Shown here piece after piece: positions 15,162 to 22,406 of a stretch of DNA of 29,516 nucleotides. Every line of letters starts with the position of its first letter. Within the stretch, counting starts at the first letter, position 1. Origin of the DNA: Streptococcus parasanguinis. GTDB taxonomy: Bacteria > Bacillota > Bacilli > Lactobacillales > Streptococcaceae. The notes under the pieces were generated by a model. That model saw nothing but the letters and a program-made list of their open reading frames with translations. It ran no database searches and had not been told where the DNA came from. The stretch spans positions 1 through 29,516 of the forward strand of contig JAGZKI010000031.1 of NCBI GenBank assembly GCA_018365265.1, in the 5' to 3' direction. Made by a program: the position numbers and the translations under genes.

Positions 15162-16952
15162 ATGACTCAAGGAAAAATTATCAAAGTTTCCGGTCCCTTG
15201 GTGGTCGCATCAGGGATGCAGGAGGCCAATATTCAAGACATTTGCCGGGTCGGCGATCTTGGTTTGATTGGCGAAATTATTGAGATGCGGCGGGATGAAG
15301 CCTCTATCCAAGTATATGAAGAAACATCTGGAGTCGGTCCAGGAGAACCAGTGGTCACAACCGGAGCTCCCCTTTCTGTTGAATTGGGACCAGGCTTGAT
15401 CTCTCAGATGTTTGACGGGATCCAACGCCCCTTGGAACGCTTCCAAGAAGTGACTGCCAGTGACTTTTTGGTTCGTGGGGTGCAAGTTCCAAATCTAGAT
15501 CGGGACACCAAATGGGCCTTCGAACCAAGTGTAACAGAAGGAACTGAGGTAGTCGCAGGAGACATCGTCGGTACCGTTCAGGAGACCAATATGGTGGAAC
15601 ACCGCATCATGGTGCCATTTGGAGTCAGTGGACGTGTGACCAAGATCGCAGCAGGTTCTTACACAGTGGAAGAGCCGGTCTATGAGATCGAGCAGGCAGA
15701 TGGTAGCCTCTTTACTGGGACCCTGATGCAAAAATGGCCCGTTCGTCGAGGCCGTCCCTTTGCACAAAAACTGATTCCAGTAGAGCCTTTGGTCACCGGT
15801 CAACGGGTCATCGATACCTTTTTCCCTGTGACTAAAGGTGGAGCTGCAGCTGTTCCTGGTCCTTTCGGAGCTGGGAAAACAGTTGTGCAACACCAGGTGG
15901 CTAAGTTTGCCAATGTAGACATCGTAATTTACGTTGGTTGTGGGGAACGAGGAAATGAAATGACGGACGTTCTGAATGAATTTCCAGAATTGATCGATCC
16001 AACGACTGGTCAATCCATCATGCAACGGACTGTTCTGATCGCCAACACTTCGAACATGCCAGTAGCGGCGCGTGAAGCTTCCATCTACACAGGGATTACT
16101 ATTGCCGAATACTTCCGTGATATGGGCTATTCCGTTGCCATCATGGCGGATTCTACTTCTCGTTGGGCAGAAGCTCTCCGTGAAATGTCTGGTCGTCTAG
16201 AAGAAATGCCAGGGGATGAAGGCTACCCAGCCTACCTTGGTAGCCGAATCGCTGAATACTACGAGCGTGCAGGTCGGGTCAAGACACTTGGAATCACTGC
16301 GCGTGAAGGTTCGATTACCGCCATCGGTGCCGTTTCTCCTCCAGGTGGAGATATTTCAGAGCCGGTAACGCAAAATACCTTGCGAATTGTTAAGGTCTTC
16401 TGGGGCTTAGATGCTCAATTGGCCCAACGCCGCCACTTCCCAGCCATCAACTGGTTGAGTTCTTATTCTCTTTACCAAGATGAAGTTGGTCGCTATATCG
16501 ATCTACATGAACAAATCAGCTGGTCTGAAAAAGTGACCCGTGCCATGAACTTGCTTCAAAAGGAAAGTGAATTGCAAGAAATCGTTCGCCTGGTTGGTCT
16601 GGATTCCTTGTCTGAAAAGGACCGCTTGACCATGAATGCGGCCAAGATGATCCGCGAAGACTACCTGCAACAAAATGCCTTTGATGAGGTCGATACCTAT
16701 ACCTCTTTCAGCAAGCAGGTGGCCTTGTTGACCAACATTTTGACCTTTGACCAAGAAAGTCAAAAAGCGTTGGAATTAGGGGCCTACTTCACAGAAATCA
16801 TGGAAGGAACCGTGGCCCTTCGAGACCGCATTGCCCGGAGCAAGTTCATCCATGAGGATCAGTTGGCAACCATTCAAGCCTTGAAAGAAGAAATCGTAGA
16901 AACCCTACACCAAATCGTCGCAAAAGGAGGAGTAGACAATGAGCGTGATTAA
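15162..16952 (+). CDS. ntpA: V-type ATPase catalytic subunit A
   Basis: 596 aa. P-loop GPFGAGKT at 233-240, with K239 and T240. Catalytic glutamate in GCGERGNEM (E262). The bulge domain of V-type A subunits is at about 110-185 (WAFEPSVTEGTEVVAGDIVG). SMPVAAREASIYTG-like and SRWAEALREMSGRLEEMPGDEGYPAYL segments are present. AGGAGG precedes the ATG by 7 bp, which gives this gene its own strong start after the acetyltransferase. Its last 14 bp overlap ntpB. Confidence 0.97.
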   Translation: MTQGKIIKVSGPLVVASGMQEANIQDICRVGDLGLIGEIIEMRRDEASIQVYEETSGVGPGEPVVTTGAPLSVELGPGLISQMFDGIQRPLERFQEVTASDFLVRGVQVPNLDRDTKWAFEPSVTEGTEVVAGDIVGTVQETNMVEHRIMVPFGVSGRVTKIAAGSYTVEEPVYEIEQADGSLFTGTLMQKWPVRRGRPFAQKLIPVEPLVTGQRVIDTFFPVTKGGAAAVPGPFGAGKTVVQHQVAKFANVDIVIYVGCGERGNEMTDVLNEFPELIDPTTGQSIMQRTVLIANTSNMPVAAREASIYTGITIAEYFRDMGYSVAIMADSTSRWAEALREMSGRLEEMPGDEGYPAYLGSRIAEYYERAGRVKTLGITAREGSITAIGAVSPPGGDISEPVTQNTLRIVKVFWGLDAQLAQRRHFPAINWLSSYSLYQDEVGRYIDLHEQISWSEKVTRAMNLLQKESELQEIVRLVGLDSLSEKDRLTMNAAKMIREDYLQQNAFDEVDTYTSFSKQVALLTNILTFDQESQKALELGAYFTEIMEGTVALRDRIARSKFIHEDQLATIQALKEEIVETLHQIVAKGGVDNERD

Positions 16953-18324
16953 AGAATACCGTACTGTCAGCGAAGTTGTTGGCCCCTTGATGATTGTCGA
17001 TCAGGTCGAGGGGGTTCACTACAATGAACTCGTAGAAATCAAGCTCCATGACGGAACAACCCGTCAGGGACAAGTCCTCGAAGTCCAAGAAGACAAGGCC
17101 ATGGTCCAGCTCTTTGAAGGGTCTAGCGGGATCAACTTGGAAAAAGCCAAGGTTCGCTTTACCGGACGTCCCCTAGAACTCCCTGTGTCTGAAGACATGG
17201 TCGGACGCATCTTTAACGGGATGGGCAAACCCATCGATGGCGGTCCAGAGATTATCCCAGAGAAGTACTTGGACATTGATGGACAAGCCATCAATCCTGT
17301 TTCGCGGGACTATCCAGATGAATTTATCCAGACAGGGATCTCAGCCATTGACCATTTGAATACCTTGGTTCGGGGCCAAAAACTCCCAGTATTCTCAGGT
17401 TCTGGTCTTCCTCACAAGGAGTTGGCAGCTCAAATTGCTCGTCAAGCGACGGTTCTTAATTCGGAAGAAAACTTCGCCGTGGTCTTTGCGGCCATGGGGA
17501 TTACCTTTGAAGAAGCCGAGTTCTTTATGAACGACCTTCGGGAGACAGGTGCGATTGACCGCTCTGTCCTCTTCATCAACCTAGCCAATGACCCAGCTAT
17601 CGAACGGATTGCCACTCCTCGGATCGCCTTGACAGCTGCCGAATATTTGGCCTATGAAAAAGATATGCACGTCTTGGTTATTATGACCGACATGACCAAC
17701 TACTGTGAAGCCCTTCGGGAAGTATCTGCTGCCCGCCGGGAAGTTCCAGGTCGTCGGGGCTATCCAGGTTACCTCTATACCAACCTCTCAACCCTCTACG
17801 AACGTGCAGGACGCTTGGTTGGAAAGAAAGGATCTGTGACCCAAATCCCGATCCTCTCCATGCCAGAAGATGACATCACCCACCCTATCCCTGACTTGAC
17901 AGGCTACATCACCGAAGGTCAGATTATTCTATCTCGCGATCTCTACAATAGTGGTTACCGCCCACCGATCAATGTTCTTCCATCCCTTTCCCGTTTGAAG
18001 GACAAGGGTTCTGGTGAAGGCAAGACTCGGGAAGACCATGCGGCGACCATGAACCAGCTCTTTGCAGCCTACGCCCAAGGAAAACAAGCCAAAGAACTGG
18101 CTGTAGTGCTTGGGGAATCTGCCTTGTCAGATACCGACAAGCTCTATGTTAAATTTACGGACCGCTTTGAGCAGGAATACATCAACCAAGGTTTCACTAC
18201 CAATCGGACGATTGAGGAAAGTTTGGATCTCGGTTGGGAACTCTTATCCATCCTTCCACGAACAGAGCTTAAACGGATCAAGGATGAGATGATTGACAAG
18301 TATCTGCCAAACAAAGAGGATTAG
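16939..18324 (+). CDS. ntpB: V-type ATPase regulatory subunit B
   Basis: 461 aa. As expected for B, the P-loop is replaced by SGSGLPHK (153-160). The arginine supplied to the catalytic site is R352 in NVLPSLSRL. Other family blocks: DMTNYCEALREVSAARREVPGRRGYPGYLYTNLSTLYERAGR (about 251-292) and PEDDITHPIPDLTGYITEGQI. Alternates with A in the hexamer. The start lies inside the end of ntpA. Confidence 0.97.
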   Translation: MSVIKEYRTVSEVVGPLMIVDQVEGVHYNELVEIKLHDGTTRQGQVLEVQEDKAMVQLFEGSSGINLEKAKVRFTGRPLELPVSEDMVGRIFNGMGKPIDGGPEIIPEKYLDIDGQAINPVSRDYPDEFIQTGISAIDHLNTLVRGQKLPVFSGSGLPHKELAAQIARQATVLNSEENFAVVFAAMGITFEEAEFFMNDLRETGAIDRSVLFINLANDPAIERIATPRIALTAAEYLAYEKDMHVLVIMTDMTNYCEALREVSAARREVPGRRGYPGYLYTNLSTLYERAGRLVGKKGSVTQIPILSMPEDDITHPIPDLTGYITEGQIILSRDLYNSGYRPPINVLPSLSRLKDKGSGEGKTREDHAATMNQLFAAYAQGKQAKELAVVLGESALSDTDKLYVKFTDRFEQEYINQGFTTNRTIEESLDLGWELLSILPRTELKRIKDEMIDKYLPNKED

Positions 18325-18327
18325 CCT

Positions 18328-18951
18328 ATGGCACGATTAAATGTAAAACCAACTCGGATGGAGCTTAATATTCTCAAAGAGCGCCTCAAGACAGCAACCC
18401 GGGGGCACAAGTTGCTCAAGGATAAGCGGGATGAACTCATGCGCCGTTTTATTGAAGCAGTGCGTGAGAATAATCGTCTGCGCCAAAAGGTGGAGGCAGC
18501 GCTGGTGGGCAATATGCAAGATTTCGTGATGGCCAAGTCTTTAGAGAGCGACCTCATGGTAGAAGAAATCTTCGCCGTACCCACTCGAGAAGTGATGCTC
18601 CATATCGAGGAAGAAAATGTCATGAGTGTGCGCGTGCCCAAGCTCCATGCCCGTATCGATAATCCATACGGAGATGATGAAGGGGACGTGGTTTATAGCT
18701 ACCTCGCCTCCAACAGTCAAATGGATAGCACCATCCAAGAAATGGGGGATCTACTCCCAGATTTGCTCAAGTTAGCGGAAATCGAAAAAAGCTGCCAACT
18801 TATGGCAGATGAAATCGAGAAAACCCGCCGTCGAGTGAATGGACTTGAGTATGCGACCATCCCAGACCTCAAAGAGACCATCTACTATATCGAAATGAAA
18901 CTCGAAGAAGCCGAACGCGCCAACCTCGTCAGAATCATGAAGGTAAAATAA
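18328..18951 (+). CDS. ntpD: V-type ATPase subunit D (central shaft)
   Basis: 207 aa, two long helices forming the rotating shaft. N terminus LNVKPTRMELNILKERLKTA and GHKLLKDKRDELMRRF are diagnostic. The C-terminal helix runs RRRVNGLEYATIPDLKETIYYIEMKLEEAER. Three bases after the ntpB stop; GAGG lies upstream. It is the last gene of the operon: the ntpH and ntpJ genes present in E. hirae are absent, and a terminator follows. Confidence 0.95.
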   Translation: MARLNVKPTRMELNILKERLKTATRGHKLLKDKRDELMRRFIEAVRENNRLRQKVEAALVGNMQDFVMAKSLESDLMVEEIFAVPTREVMLHIEEENVMSVRVPKLHARIDNPYGDDEGDVVYSYLASNSQMDSTIQEMGDLLPDLLKLAEIEKSCQLMADEIEKTRRRVNGLEYATIPDLKETIYYIEMKLEEAERANLVRIMKVK

Positions 18952-18990
18952 GATACAAAGCCGTTAAGCAACTCAAAGGAAAATAGGAAA
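18948..18990 (+). repeat. Intergenic direct repeat, copy 1
   Basis: Begins ATAAGATACAAAGCC and ends GAAAATAGGA. A diverged second copy lies at 19059-19101, and each copy leads into a strong hairpin. The start overlaps the ntpD stop codon. Confidence 0.6.
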
Positions 18991-19033
18991 TCCAACGACG
19001 AAGCGTCCGCTTCTAGTTGGATTTATCTTTTTC
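18988..19033 (+). terminator. Terminator of the V-ATPase operon
   Basis: AAATCCAAC (18988-18996) pairs with GTTGGATTT (19016-19024), and inside it GAAGCG pairs with CGCTTC. A T-rich tail (ATCTTTTTCC) follows, 37 bp after ntpD. Confidence 0.8.
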
Positions 19034-19058
19034 CAAAGAGTTGTAGGCGTGTTCAGTT

Positions 19059-19101
19059 ATAAGATACAAAGCCCGTAAAATGCAAAGTGAAAATAGGGAG
19101 C
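19059..19101 (+). repeat. Intergenic direct repeat, copy 2
   Basis: ATAAGATACAAAGCC again, followed by CGTAAAATGCAAAGTGAAAA and TAGGGAGC. Same layout as copy 1: repeat, then hairpin. Confidence 0.6.
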
Positions 19102-19142
19102 AGGACAGAAGCACTGTTGTATAGAATGCTTCGTTGTCCTGC
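19100..19142. repeat. Long hairpin in intergenic repeat
   Basis: GCAGGACAGAAGCA (19100-19113) pairs with TGCTTCGTTGTCCTGC (19127-19142) apart from a two-base bulge. No T run follows. Confidence 0.6.
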
Positions 19143-19151
19143 CCCCACAAG

Positions 19152-19202
19152 GCTGATTAGGATTTTTCCGAGCTCTTAAAGCGAGAGAAAAATCCAATCA
19201 GC
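19152..19202. repeat. Second long hairpin in intergenic repeat
   Basis: GCTGATTAGGATTTTTC (19152-19168) pairs with GAAAAATCCAATCAGC (ending 19202), with one unpaired base. Confidence 0.6.
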
Positions 19203-19289
19203 TACTGTGCCTTTGAAGTTAGTACTATTACAGTTTGCGTTTTTCACCCAGCTTTTCAGCCGGCCTCAATTACTTAAAAAAGACAAGAA

Positions 19290-19325
19290 CCTCATCGAGG
19301 AACCGCTCCTTGATGAGGCTTTTTT
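19290..19325 (+). terminator. Intrinsic terminator without an obvious upstream gene
   Basis: CCTCATC (19290-19296) pairs with GATGAGG (19312-19318), with inner AGGA/TCCT pairs, followed by CTTTTTT. The nearest plus-strand gene, ntpD, ends 340 bp upstream and has its own terminator. Confidence 0.75.
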
Positions 19326-19361
19326 ACGCCCTCGCCCTCTTCTTCCACCACCCTCTTTTTA

Positions 19362-19378
19362 TGTTACTAGTTTGTAAC
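19362..19378 (+). promoter_or_regulatory. WalR/VicR binding site upstream of the LysM gene
   Basis: TGTTAC-TAGTT-TGTAAC matches the WalR (VicR, YycF) consensus TGTWAH-N5-TGTWAH at all 12 defined positions. It lies 158 bp before the LysM gene start. Cell-wall genes with LysM domains are classic targets of this regulator in streptococci. Confidence 0.7.
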
Positions 19379-19535
19379 AATGTGACAAGAAAGACGAAAT
19401 GTTACAAGAAAAATACAGTTTTGTTAAATAGCCAAAAAGGCCTTTTATTATTTTTAAATTGTGATAAGATAGTATGGTAGTTAATTTGTCCAAGAAAATC
19501 TTGAGCAAAAAAACAAAGAAAAAAGAGGATAAAAG

Positions 19536-20654
19536 ATGAAATTAAAAGTTAATACGAAAGCCTTGATCGCTTCAACAGTAGCTCTTGCAGTGATTCCCTT
19601 TACAAAAGCCACTGCAGAAACACTTGAAGATTGGGTAGCTCGCTCAGTAGATGAAATCAAACATGATATCCAACAAAGCGGTGAAAACCAACAAACTTAT
19701 ACCATCAAATATGGTGATACATTGAGTTCGATCGCAGAAGCGCTTGGAATCGATGTTCATGTGTTGGCAAACTTGAACAACATCAGCAACATGGATTTGA
19801 TCTACCCAGGTACTGTTTTGAAAACAACAGTAAATGATCAAAAAGAAGTAACTTCAGTTGAAATCCAAACTCCTCAAGCAGGTACGACAGATGCAACCGT
19901 TGCAAGTGCTGACTTGACAACAAACCAAGTGACAGTTGATGACCAAACAGTCGCTGTCAACGATTTGTCTAAACCAGTAAACGAAGATAACAAAGCGGTT
20001 CCAGTAGCTCCAGCAGCGGAAGCTCAAGAAGCTCCAGCGGAAGCTCCTGTAGTTGAAGTACCAGCAGCAGAAACACCAGCACAACCGGCTGTTCCAGAAA
20101 CACCAAGCTACGGTGCTCCAGCTCCCAATGTTGCAACTCAAAACCCAGAAACAGCCTCAGTTTCTGCTCCTGAAGCTCCAGCAACTCAACCAGAAGCTCC
20201 TGCTGAAACACCAGCTCCTGCAGACGAAGCTCCGGCAGTAGAAACTGCTGCTGCCCCTGAAGTACAACCAGTAGCATCAACTCCAACAAGCGGAAATACG
20301 ATTCCAACTGATCCAAACCTTCAACCACAAGCAGAAGCTTTCCGTCAAGAAATCGCTGCAAAATTTGGTATCACAAACATTGGTGGTTACCGTGCAGGTG
20401 ATCCAGACGATCATGGTAAAGGACTTGCAGTGGACGTAATGGTACCAACCAGTTCACAACTCGGGGATCAAGTTGCCCAATATGCAATTGACAACATGGA
20501 CCGTGCAGGTATCTCATATGTTATCTGGAAACAACAATTCTACATGCCAGTAGACAACATTTACGGACCAGCTAACACTTGGAACCAAATGCCTGACCGT
20601 GGTGGAGATACAGCAAACCACTATGACCACGTGCATATCTCATTTACCGAATAA
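19536..20654 (+). CDS. Secreted LysM protein with M15-like peptidase-type C-terminal domain
   Basis: 372 aa. Signal peptide 1-27 (cut after ATA, before ETLEDW). One LysM peptidoglycan-binding domain at about 54-99 (YTIKYGDTLSSIAEALGI to IYPGTVLK). A low-complexity Pro/Ala/Glu linker at about 155-255. A C-terminal domain at 262-372 with HGKGLAVDV (H293, D300) and HYDHVHISF (H362, H365, H367), resembling the metal site of M15-type D,D-peptidases. It probably acts on peptidoglycan outside the cell. S. pneumoniae LysM proteins in the WalR regulon have, as I recall, the same layout. AGAGGA lies upstream of the ATG. It is a single-gene unit with its own terminator. Enzymatic activity is not proven by sequence. 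Confidence 0.88.
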   Translation: MKLKVNTKALIASTVALAVIPFTKATAETLEDWVARSVDEIKHDIQQSGENQQTYTIKYGDTLSSIAEALGIDVHVLANLNNISNMDLIYPGTVLKTTVNDQKEVTSVEIQTPQAGTTDATVASADLTTNQVTVDDQTVAVNDLSKPVNEDNKAVPVAPAAEAQEAPAEAPVVEVPAAETPAQPAVPETPSYGAPAPNVATQNPETASVSAPEAPATQPEAPAETPAPADEAPAVETAAAPEVQPVASTPTSGNTIPTDPNLQPQAEAFRQEIAAKFGITNIGGYRAGDPDDHGKGLAVDVMVPTSSQLGDQVAQYAIDNMDRAGISYVIWKQQFYMPVDNIYGPANTWNQMPDRGGDTANHYDHVHISFTE

Positions 20655-20671
20655 TTCAAACCAGAAACATC

Positions 20672-20702
20672 GAACTAGGCCTAGAGCCTAGTTCTTTTTT
20701 TG
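20672..20702 (+). terminator. Terminator of the LysM gene
   Basis: GAACTAGGC-CTAGA-GCCTAGTTC, a perfect 9-bp stem, followed by a run of seven T. Confidence 0.92.
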
Positions 20703-20707
20703 TGTGC

Positions 20708-20737
20708 ACAAAAAAGCTGGAAGACGAATCTTCCAGC
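20708..20737 (-). terminator. Terminator of the MFS transporter gene
   Basis: GCTGGAAGA (20716-20724) pairs perfectly with TCTTCCAGC (20729-20737) around a four-base loop. The A run at 20710-20715 becomes a U run in the minus-strand transcript. Confidence 0.9.
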
Positions 20738-20747
20738 CGGACAATGG

Positions 20748-21917
20748 TTATAAAATATGATCGACTTTTTCCACCTGATAAAGGGCAATCGCCATGATAA
20801 TGGTTAAGACCAGGAGCATGAGGATAGCCGGTGTCCAAGAGTGGAAGAGAGATTTACTGTAGCCGAAGAGGATGGGACCAAAGGCTGCAAAGACGTAGCC
20901 ACCTGTTTGGGCAAGACCGGAAAGTTGAGCTGTTTTTTCAGGTGTGCTGGATTTCATAGAGAAAGCGACCATGAGGTAAGGGAAAAGCGAACTAACGGAA
21001 CTTCCAATCAGGGCATTTAATACCAACCAGTAGAAGAAGTTGCTGGTCGGGATTAAGAGCATGGCTACCCCCAGAATCCCTGCTCCGACAACAATCGTAA
21101 GCATCAAGCGTCGATTGCGATCGGATAACCGTGTGGTCAAACTTGGGATCGTCAGGGAGAATGGGAGACTGATCAGGGTGAACACGGAGGCCAGTAGTCC
21201 AGATTCAACCTTTGAAAGGCCAGCTTGAACAGCCATGGTCGGAAGCCAAGTCATACTTGTGTAAAAAAGCAGTGACTGCAAGCCCCCAAAAATCATGATA
21301 GCCCAGACATATTTATTGGTATACCACTTGCTACTAGATTCTGTAGTAGCCGTCTTTTTTAGATGGTGGTTGTAGTGAAGGTTAGGAATCCAGATGACCA
21401 AAGCAAGAGCACACAAGGCTGTCAAGATGTTGACCAAACCTTGCCAAGAAGTGGCTTTGGTGATCGGAACAGCGACAGAAGAGGCGATCGCTGTGGACAT
21501 CCCCATAGAAGTGATGTACAAAGTGGTCAGAATGCCTAGTTGGCGGGGTCTGTTCGCTTGAATCAGGCTTGGAAGCAGCACATTGAGAAAGGCGATGCCA
21601 GCTCCAATCAAGATGGTTCCCAGATAGAGGAAGGGGAGGTTGATAATCCGAATGGTAGATCCGATCGTAATCGCGATCAAAACTAGGAAAAAGAGGCGCT
21701 CAATCCCCAACCTTTTAGCAAATTGAATCGCAAAAGGTGAGAAAATGGCAAAGGTGAGAAGTGGCAAGCTAGTCAATAGTCCCAGAGAGCTCACATCCAC
21801 CCCCAAACCAGCAGCGATGTCAGACAAGACCGTCGGAAGCGTAGTAAATGGTGTTCGTAAAACAATCCCAAGCATAATGATGCCCGGGATGAATAGCGTA
21901 GAATGTGTTTTTTTCAT
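20748..21917 (-). CDS. MFS transporter, CynX/NimT type
   Basis: 389 aa with about 12 hydrophobic helices. The N-terminal pattern (LRTPFTTLPTVLSDIAAGLGVDVSSLGLLTSLPLLTFAIFSP) is characteristic of the CynX/NimT branch of the major facilitator superfamily. The A-like loop is QFAKRLGIERLF, and a long cytoplasmic loop of His, Lys and Ser residues lies near the middle (HYNHHLKKTATTESSSK). Family members move cyanate or confer resistance to nitroimidazoles, but most are uncharacterised, so the substrate is unknown. GAGGAGG lies 5-8 bp before the ATG. A monocistronic unit with its own promoter (21946-21954) and terminator. Confidence 0.87.
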   Translation of the reverse strand: MKKTHSTLFIPGIIMLGIVLRTPFTTLPTVLSDIAAGLGVDVSSLGLLTSLPLLTFAIFSPFAIQFAKRLGIERLFFLVLIAITIGSTIRIINLPFLYLGTILIGAGIAFLNVLLPSLIQANRPRQLGILTTLYITSMGMSTAIASSVAVPITKATSWQGLVNILTALCALALVIWIPNLHYNHHLKKTATTESSSKWYTNKYVWAIMIFGGLQSLLFYTSMTWLPTMAVQAGLSKVESGLLASVFTLISLPFSLTIPSLTTRLSDRNRRLMLTIVVGAGILGVAMLLIPTSNFFYWLVLNALIGSSVSSLFPYLMVAFSMKSSTPEKTAQLSGLAQTGGYVFAAFGPILFGYSKSLFHSWTPAILMLLVLTIIMAIALYQVEKVDHIL

Positions 21918-21945
21918 AAATCCTCCTCAGACAAAAATTCTCTTC

Positions 21946-21954
21946 ATTATAACA
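21946..21954 (-). promoter_or_regulatory. Extended -10 promoter of the MFS gene
   Basis: On the minus strand TGTTATAAT, with TATAAT at 21951-21946 and TG just ahead, 29 bp before the ATG. Confidence 0.55.
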
Positions 21955-21995
21955 TAGATCGAGCATAAATTGGAGTATTAGTACAAATGAAGGGT

Positions 21996-22200
21996 AAGGA
22001 CCGTAGTTCTCACTAGCGTTCGAACTGCATCAACGTACCTAAGTTCACTAACGTTGCTAAAGGAATAAGGACCGTAGTTCTCACTGTCGTTCGAACTGCG
22101 TCAATGTACCTAAGCTCACTAACGTTCGCTAAGGGAATAAGGACCGTAGTTCTCACTGTCGTTCGAACTGCGTCAACGTACCTAAGTTCGTCTACGCCCC
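21996..22200. repeat. Three tandem REP-like repeats of about 71 bp
   Basis: Copies start at 21996, 22067 and 22139, each opening AAGGACCGTAGTTCTCACT and carrying the palindrome GTTCGAAC and then CGTACCTAAG. The copies differ at a few positions. A related copy starts at 24273, beside the second small RNA gene. The sequence has no coding potential and no spacers of constant size, so it is not a CRISPR array. Confidence 0.85.
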
Positions 22201-22228
22201 TATTGGACTTGACTCACTAAGGTACGTA

Positions 22229-22323
22229 GAAAAAGCCACCGGTTTTGGTGGCTCTTATAGGGAGATTATTATGAAAAAGTTTAGGATTTTCTATCAAACA
22301 AAGTTAGGAGGTCTTTATTTGAT
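22229..22323 (-). ncRNA. CiaR-controlled small RNA (csRNA), copy 1
   Basis: The predicted RNA of about 95 nt starts near 22323 and ends in an intrinsic terminator: AGCCACC (22234-22240) pairs with GGTGGCT (22247-22253) and U residues follow (minus-strand order). Close to its 5' end it contains CCUCCU (complement of AGGAGG at 22306-22311), able to pair with Shine-Dalgarno sequences, and CAU further on (complement of ATG at 22271), as in known streptococcal csRNAs. These act as antisense repressors of translation in the CiaRH competence and stress regulon. It lies between the MFS gene and the rgg gene. A second, near-identical copy is at 24347-24441. The transcription start is estimated from the -10. 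Confidence 0.85.
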
Positions 22324-22329
22324 GGTTTT

Positions 22330-22362
22330 ATTATAAGGCGGTTTGCTTAAAGAAAACTTAAG
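22330..22362 (-). promoter_or_regulatory. CiaR box and -10 of csRNA copy 1
   Basis: On the minus strand CTTAAG-TTTTC-TTTAAG (22362-22346) fits the CiaR consensus NTTAAG-N5-WTTAAG exactly. It is followed after 10 bp by TATAAT (22335-22330). The CiaR repeat takes the place of a -35 box, as in other csRNA promoters. Confidence 0.85.
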
Positions 22363-22406
22363 AAAAGACGCTGTTTATAAGAATCGGTCTTAGGTCTGAG
22401 ATATCT

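Larger units (their letters stand above)
18952..19535. other. Gene-free repeat and hairpin region between ntpD and the LysM gene
   Basis: 584 bp without a believable gene. From left to right it holds a direct-repeat copy with the operon terminator, a second direct-repeat copy with a long hairpin, another long hairpin, a lone intrinsic terminator, a WalR box and the leader of the LysM gene. An 81-codon ORF at 19235-19480 crosses the terminator and looks accidental. Confidence 0.75.
22221..22399. repeat. 179-bp duplicated csRNA module, copy 1
   Basis: Matches 24339-24517 in the same orientation, with equal length and differences at only a handful of bases. Most of these lie between the -10 and the CiaR box. 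The repeat covers the small RNA, its promoter and about 37 bp beyond the CiaR box. Confidence 0.9.

Noticed and set aside
15495..16025. 176-codon minus-strand ORF
   Set aside because: It lies wholly inside ntpA, in antisense, with no ribosome site; ntpA has full family conservation there.
19235..19480. 81-codon ORF before the LysM gene
   Set aside because: It runs through a strong intrinsic terminator and the WalR box, has no ribosome site and an unlikely composition.
19969..20361. Leucine-rich ORFs opposite and within the LysM gene (for example 130 codons on the minus strand)
   Set aside because: They are shadows of the Pro/Ala/Glu-rich linker in other frames.
21996..22200. CRISPR-like array of three repeats
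   Set aside because: The units are contiguous ~71-bp imperfect tandem repeats with no variable spacers, and no cas gene is present.
22271..22336. 21-codon plus-strand ORF (MKKFRIFYQTKLGG...) with an upstream GGGAG, near rgg, resembling a short hydrophobic pheromone or a small toxin
   Set aside because: It is repeated almost exactly at 24390-24455, away from any rgg, and it is the antisense image of the csRNA. The ATG and AGGAGG are the complements of the csRNA's CAU and CCUCCU elements. CiaR box, -10 and terminator all point to minus-strand transcription.
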